DNA from: Ruminococcus flavefaciens 007c | GTDB lineage: Bacteria > Bacillota > Clostridia > Oscillospirales > Ruminococcaceae | Direction of reading: 5' to 3' | Length of the DNA: 64,000 nt | Assembly: GCF_000571935.1 (NCBI RefSeq) | Contig: NZ_ATAX01000028.1 | Coordinates: 439,001 to 503,000 of the forward strand | Shown: positions 59,496 to 64,000 of the stretch, piece by piece | Layout of the letters: each line of letters starts with the position of its first letter | Numbering within the stretch: the stretch's first letter is position 1 | Translations under genes and position numbers: made by a program | The notes under the pieces: generated by a model | The model's database searches: none | What the model was told of the DNA's origin: nothing | What the model saw: the letters and a program-made list of their open reading frames with translations, nothing else

Positions 59496-62400
59496 ATATT
59501 CTCCTGTTTATCTATTTTCTTCTTTATTATTTCCAAGCTTTTAAACCCATTATGCTCAGACGAAAAGCCAGATATTATTTTTTGCATTGTCTCTGAACTC
59601 CAATAAATTGTTAATTTTCTTTTAGTACGAGTTATTGCTGTATAAAAAACACCTTTGGTTATTTTTTCAGAATTAACACTCGGAATAACAACTTTTACAG
59701 AATCATATTCTAAGCCTTGTGCTTTATGTATTGAAACGGCATATGCCAACTGGAAAGGAATAATTGTTTTCTTTGCGTCTTCCTCGTTGTCAATTTCGTC
59801 TTCGTCGAAAGCATATACAACAAATTTGATACGAGTCTTTTCACCTATGGTTTCAATATATTCGATTTGGTCTGATTTACATTGCTGTTCAGTGATTATT
59901 GTTTCAGCATCTATAGTAAATGCTATTTGATCATCTGTTTTTTCAATATCAACGATGATTCCTTTAAGATTATTATAAAGATATGTGAAACGAGAGTTAT
60001 CATTAAAAAGGATTCTATCTCCCTTCTTAAATCTCCATTCTTTCCATGTTATAGCTTTACCGTTGGGATTTGCATTTTGAAAATAATTATTTATATTATT
60101 CAAACCAAATTTACCGTCATAATTCAGGCACAAAACTACATCATCTGTTTCATCGGATTTAAAAATGTCTGCTCCTATTTCCTTTGAAAAAGGTCCATCA
60201 ATGACAAGCTTTTCAGTGATTCTAACATCATTATTCCTAACTTCTTCCCATAAGCTTAGTAAATTTTCTTCTTTAGTTCGCCAAGTATCAAGTAATTCGA
60301 CTTTAGCTCCTTGTGCGGTTATTATGTCCTTAGCATAATAAAACCAGTTACCAAAATCTATTGACTCGATTTGATTTATATCCCCTGCTAATACAATTAA
60401 AGAATCTTCACTTATTTTATTTACAAATTCTTGCATTTTAAGGTTGTCAATTATACTACACTCATCAACAAATATTATGTCATAATCCGGTAGCTCAACT
60501 TTTTTTGTAAAGCTGTCAAAACTTATAAAATCAGCGTTGCTTCCAGGATTTTCAATACGCCTTTTAAGGTGTTGGATTGCAGTATGTGTTTTTGAAAGGA
60601 AAAGCTTCTTAGACTTTGGTAAAAGATTTGAAATGTAGTTAATGAGAGTTGTTTTACCTGTTCCGGCAGTTCCATATATAAGAAGTATTTTGGAATTAAC
60701 AAAAGCATATTTTATTGCGTTCTGCTTAGATATATCAACATTATCGAATATAGGTTTATTATCCTTAATGAATTTGGCATTTAACTCTTTTTGTCCTTTA
60801 ATTCCACTTTTTGAAAGTTCTAAAAGTTTTTTCAGTATATGTAATGTTGTATTTTCATATGAAGCAATGGTTACATATTCGTTTTCGTGCAGTACATTAA
60901 AACCTTTACGAGTTTCCCAATCATCCAAATATTCATTATAAGCTATTATCTCAGCATCAGATGCTATCTCACTTGCTTCAAAGTATATTTCACCAGTATT
61001 TTTAATTCTATTCTTTATGTTTAGATATGGTGATAGTGTTTTTAATTGTTCTGCTCCGGCCGCACTCAATATTTTGGTTAAGTTACCATCACTTGTTTTA
61101 CTTCCAACATAATTTGCGAGAAAAGGATTTTTCTCAAAAGGAAAACATTTTTTGGCAATATAAAGTGTAGTTCTTGGCATCGGAGGATTAAATTGATTTG
61201 GTAGAACATCTGTTATACGATCTTCTCGCATATTAATCAATAGAAATCGTATGGTGTTTTTTCCAAATGTTTCACACTTGCAAGAGAAACACATCCTTAA
61301 ATTTTCAATCACTGTTTTGAAATAACATGTATTTGATTTTTCATAAATACTATTTACCACTTCATTAAAGTTTATTTCTTTTAAATCAATTAGGTCCAGT
61401 AATGTCATACCAGTATTTGTTAAAAAGTTCATTAGTTCAGAATATTCTCCATAGTTTTTATTAAGTTTTAAACCTATATTTAATATTCTTCCCAATTTAT
61501 TCAAACAAGTAGGTGCAATGGATACTCGCCAGTTTGTGATGATTTTTATGTTTGAAGCAATTCCCCATAATTGTATTGGTGTATCAGTGTAGCCAATATT
61601 TATTGAATATCCTGTTGATATGTTTTGTTTTGAATATACTGTTATTCTGTTGAATTTTGAAGCATATTTATTTGCTAATTGTAAAGTGATTTCATAATAA
61701 CGCTCTGCACCAATATAAAAAGGAGTTTTCTTTTGAACATAGAATCGTGTGTTTTCCATAGAATGGGGAGATAAATCTGTAGATTCAATAGCATCTGCAA
61801 CTATCTTATAATACTCGTCATCAAGTTGATCGGTATTTAGAGGGAATTTTTCAAGGTTATTTAATATAGAAATTCTATTGTTTTCCCAAAAATATTTTCT
61901 TATCTGCCACATGAAGTTATAGTATTTTAGCATCAATCGTTCAGATTGGCCTTCTTCTGGAATACGGTAATCAATATACTTTAAACATCTTAAGAAGTTA
62001 GCAAGATATTTAGTTCTCAAATCGAGTTGAGCTTGTTCATATGCCAATTGAAGATTTGGCTTTGTGCATCCAAGATTATAAGAGTTTTGTAACAATGCTG
62101 ATTTGCATAGGTCATTTAATCTTGGTAGAATATCTTGAGATACTTCATCTCTGGTTACGCGAAATCTTTCTATTGTATCAATACTTCTAACGATAGACTT
62201 ATCACAAGCCATTACTATTCTTTTGATATCTTCAAGATTAAGTTGAGTTGAGCTGAGCTTATTAACAAATGAATGATGTTCGATTATACGATCAAGGTTT
62301 TTACAAAACTCAATAATACTTTCATCGGTGTTAAAGATTTCTTCTGTAGATTCAAAAACAACAGTCGTACTATCTTTGGAAAAATCAATAGAATTTATAT

Positions 62401-62809
62401 AGTCTACGGACATATATTTCCAGAAAACACGCTCAGAGCCTCTTTCGTCAGGATCAAGTACAACAAATAGTATTCCGGGATCAAAGGTGACATCCATAGC
62501 CGTTGTTGCAGGAAAACCAAGACTTTGTAGCTGATATTTGATTCTTCCATTATCCTCTTTGTATGAATGTGATCCTTTTATCTGTACAAAGAAATTTTGC
62601 TTTGGTCGTCTTGATACATCAGGATCGACAACATATTCAAATGTCCCATCGGTATTAGGCCATTTATCACCAGAGGCGAACAATGTGTTAATACGCCCGT
62701 TTGAACGAAAGAAAAATTCTAAAGTGGAGACTGCTGCTACATCTTGTGCAGATCTTTCTGTATGGGTTTTTACATGCTTTTCAATAAGGGATTTAGATTG
62801 GTCTAACAT
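59492..62809 (-). CDS. Nuclease-like (DUF4365) plus SF1 helicase fusion protein
   Basis: 1105 aa. The N-terminal ~170 residues resemble DUF4365: D54-G-T-F-E58 and FFVQIKG (Q76-x-K78), a PD-(D/E)xK-like nuclease pattern. A long middle (~180-680) is unrecognised. From ~695 a RecD/UvrD-type helicase follows: Walker A YGTAGTGKTTL (~704), DECSI (~780), LAGDINQIESID, TWRTKEENL and AYAVSIHKAQGLEYDSV with YTAITRTKRKL (~1055-1065). AAGGAG precedes the ATG. It is the middle gene of an AT-rich operon. A defence nuclease-helicase is likely; inference. Confidence 0.8.
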   Translation of the reverse strand: MLDQSKSLIEKHVKTHTERSAQDVAAVSTLEFFFRSNGRINTLFASGDKWPNTDGTFEYVVDPDVSRRPKQNFFVQIKGSHSYKEDNGRIKYQLQSLGFPATTAMDVTFDPGILFVVLDPDERGSERVFWKYMSVDYINSIDFSKDSTTVVFESTEEIFNTDESIIEFCKNLDRIIEHHSFVNKLSSTQLNLEDIKRIVMACDKSIVRSIDTIERFRVTRDEVSQDILPRLNDLCKSALLQNSYNLGCTKPNLQLAYEQAQLDLRTKYLANFLRCLKYIDYRIPEEGQSERLMLKYYNFMWQIRKYFWENNRISILNNLEKFPLNTDQLDDEYYKIVADAIESTDLSPHSMENTRFYVQKKTPFYIGAERYYEITLQLANKYASKFNRITVYSKQNISTGYSINIGYTDTPIQLWGIASNIKIITNWRVSIAPTCLNKLGRILNIGLKLNKNYGEYSELMNFLTNTGMTLLDLIDLKEINFNEVVNSIYEKSNTCYFKTVIENLRMCFSCKCETFGKNTIRFLLINMREDRITDVLPNQFNPPMPRTTLYIAKKCFPFEKNPFLANYVGSKTSDGNLTKILSAAGAEQLKTLSPYLNIKNRIKNTGEIYFEASEIASDAEIIAYNEYLDDWETRKGFNVLHENEYVTIASYENTTLHILKKLLELSKSGIKGQKELNAKFIKDNKPIFDNVDISKQNAIKYAFVNSKILLIYGTAGTGKTTLINYISNLLPKSKKLFLSKTHTAIQHLKRRIENPGSNADFISFDSFTKKVELPDYDIIFVDECSIIDNLKMQEFVNKISEDSLIVLAGDINQIESIDFGNWFYYAKDIITAQGAKVELLDTWRTKEENLLSLWEEVRNNDVRITEKLVIDGPFSKEIGADIFKSDETDDVVLCLNYDGKFGLNNINNYFQNANPNGKAITWKEWRFKKGDRILFNDNSRFTYLYNNLKGIIVDIEKTDDQIAFTIDAETIITEQQCKSDQIEYIETIGEKTRIKFVVYAFDEDEIDNEEDAKKTIIPFQLAYAVSIHKAQGLEYDSVKVVIPSVNSEKITKGVFYTAITRTKRKLTIYWSSETMQKIISGFSSEHNGFKSLEIIKKKIDKQENI

Positions 62810-62886
62810 TTTATTCTCCTTAAACTGCTATTTATTCAATGGCAATATAGTATAAATTGATATCTAAATTCAAATTCATTAAGATA

Positions 62887-64000
62887 TCAATTGAATAAAT
62901 ATTTGTAAGCTATTTGGTTCTCAAAAGAACCACCAAAGCCTAACTCTATTCTTTTTTCGTCTTCTTTATTCCAAAACTCAGACTTGTGCTTTATTATTTT
63001 TTCTCTGTATTTATCGTTTGCTATAAAATTACACCACATATAATCAGCAGTATTAATTTTACTATAATCAAACGATTCTGGGTTCAACAAAAAATCAAGA
63101 TAAGCATTTTCTTTGCAATATTGATTTAGATAACTCATATCATCTAAATCAGGTATAATTCCGAGTATATGAAGAATAACTATTGAATTAATAAGCTCTG
63201 ATTTAATGTCAGGAAATGTTTTTACGCCAGGAGCTTCTTTTATATTTTTAAGTTTTTCTTCAAAATACTTTGAAACAACTTCATCATAAGGAATAATCTT
63301 TTTTTCAAGATAATCAAATACTTCTTCTGTCCAATTATTCTCAAGATTGTCAATTATCCATTTAGTCCATTTGGTCGAATCATGTTTTAAAAGAATATCC
63401 TTAAAAACATACGGATAATATGCTTTTTTACGTTCTGAATCACAGTTGGCAATTATAGCACAACATTTATCATATATTTTTTTATCTGCTTTAGGCGAAA
63501 CTGTGTGTATTAGATTGATGTAATCATTTCTCATATTAAGAGGATCCGTTAACAAATACTCATTTATAAGTAGATCCAGCAATTGATGGTAAGAAGGATC
63601 GTCATCATCATAATGTTTGTCTACAAAAAGCCATAATGCTTTAAGGCAAGTCCGAAGCATTACTATGCTTATTTTATCATCAGGCGTTACAAGTTTTAGG
63701 AATGCTAATAATATTTTATGCCTCTCATCTTTGCTAAACTCAATCATTGATAGCAACTTTCCAAACAAATTGATATGCTCCGCATATTCTGTAAGCCAAT
63801 AGGATCTTATTGATATGCAGAAGTTTTCAAATATCTCGGTGATATCTAATCCATCAATTAATGATAAGCTAAATACTTTGTAATACGATATCCACGAAAT
63901 AAAATCTTTGTACTTTACATGACGTATTATCAGATTAATATCTGTTAGATTTAATGGATATGGTTTTACCTGTGTTCTTCCTAAAGCAGGATTTGAAAAT
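62887..64000 (-). CDS. C-terminal part of a large unknown protein (cut by window edge)
   Basis: The frame is open from the right edge to the stop at 62887, at least 371 aa; the TTG at 63768 is not a real start because the frame continues upstream (e.g. ISWISYYKVFSLSLIDG). The visible part is helix-rich, acidic, with no recognised domain. 77 nt separate it from the helicase gene, which may also have its own promoter there. Likely same operon. Confidence 0.75.
   Translation of the reverse strand, partial: FSNPALGRTQVKPYPLNLTDINLIIRHVKYKDFISWISYYKVFSLSLIDGLDITEIFENFCISIRSYWLTEYAEHINLFGKLLSMIEFSKDERHKILLAFLKLVTPDDKISIVMLRTCLKALWLFVDKHYDDDDPSYHQLLDLLINEYLLTDPLNMRNDYINLIHTVSPKADKKIYDKCCAIIANCDSERKKAYYPYVFKDILLKHDSTKWTKWIIDNLENNWTEEVFDYLEKKIIPYDEVVSKYFEEKLKNIKEAPGVKTFPDIKSELINSIVILHILGIIPDLDDMSYLNQYCKENAYLDFLLNPESFDYSKINTADYMWCNFIANDKYREKIIKHKSEFWNKEDEKRIELGFGGSFENQIAYKYLFN

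Overview
This window looks like an origin-proximal piece of a Firmicutes chromosome, most likely Ruminococcus or a close Oscillospiraceae relative. The clues are the gene order mnmE-mnmG-rsmG-noc-parA-parB (typical next to oriC), strong Shine-Dalgarno sequences and sigma-A promoters, a cytoplasmic GH5 glucanase-like enzyme, an Agr-type peptide system, sensory [FeFe]-hydrogenase-like and flavodiiron proteins of an anaerobe, and several ECF sigma/anti-sigma pairs. No rRNA, insertion sequence or CRISPR array was seen.

Layout. 1-7.6 kb: 5'-truncated mnmE, mnmG, rsmG, noc, parA, parB and serS, with a perfect parS between mnmE and mnmG and two near-parS sites before parA. 7.6-10.9 kb: a small membrane protein, a 35-aa DUF3789-type peptide gene, an unexplained structured intergenic region, then a redox operon (flavodiiron protein, ferredoxin-thioredoxin-reductase-like protein, GNAT, thioredoxin). 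11-17 kb: ECF sigma/anti-sigma pair 1, exonuclease III and a solute-binding-like lipoprotein whose coding sequence contains another near-perfect parS. 17-26.3 kb: metallophosphoesterase, Fe-alcohol dehydrogenase, GH5 enzyme, sigma/anti-sigma pair 2, and a run of membrane proteins including a DUF2975/XRE pair.

26.3-30.6 kb: an Agr quorum-sensing locus (agrD, agrB, agrC, agrA; agrD was found by eye) beside a family-2 glycosyltransferase. The agrBD and glycosyltransferase promoters carry the same 20-bp-period direct repeat in the same orientation, so they probably form a small LytTR regulon. The agrB ribosome-binding site lies inside a perfect 11-bp stem. 30.9-37.3 kb: a five-gene minus-strand operon with a TerY-type phosphorylation triad (vWA, PP2C, kinase-like), a zinc-ribbon/LRR protein and a deaminase-fold protein lacking zinc ligands with a Gln/Pro-rich repeat tail. 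37.5-43.8 kb: a binding-protein lipoprotein plus degenerate GGDEF protein behind a structured leader, a hypothetical gene, a DivIVA-like protein and a hydrogenase-like Fe-S protein. 43.9-54.9 kb: mostly housekeeping and accessory enzymes, sigma/anti-sigma pair 3, a tail-anchored HEPN-like protein, a SUKH protein and lysA.

55-64 kb looks like an acquired island: remnants and direct repeats, an AbiE toxin-antitoxin pair with a clear operator, an array of short palindromes, a tiny ORF plus XRE regulator, five tRNA genes (Glu, His, Tyr, Glu, Ser), several with imperfect stems, and then an AT-rich minus-strand operon. That operon encodes a large protein cut by the window edge, a 1105-aa protein fusing a nuclease-like N-terminus to an SF1 helicase, and a 287-aa protein that may have a proteasome-like Ntn-hydrolase fold. 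This three-gene operon is the best candidate for an undescribed (defence-type) system.
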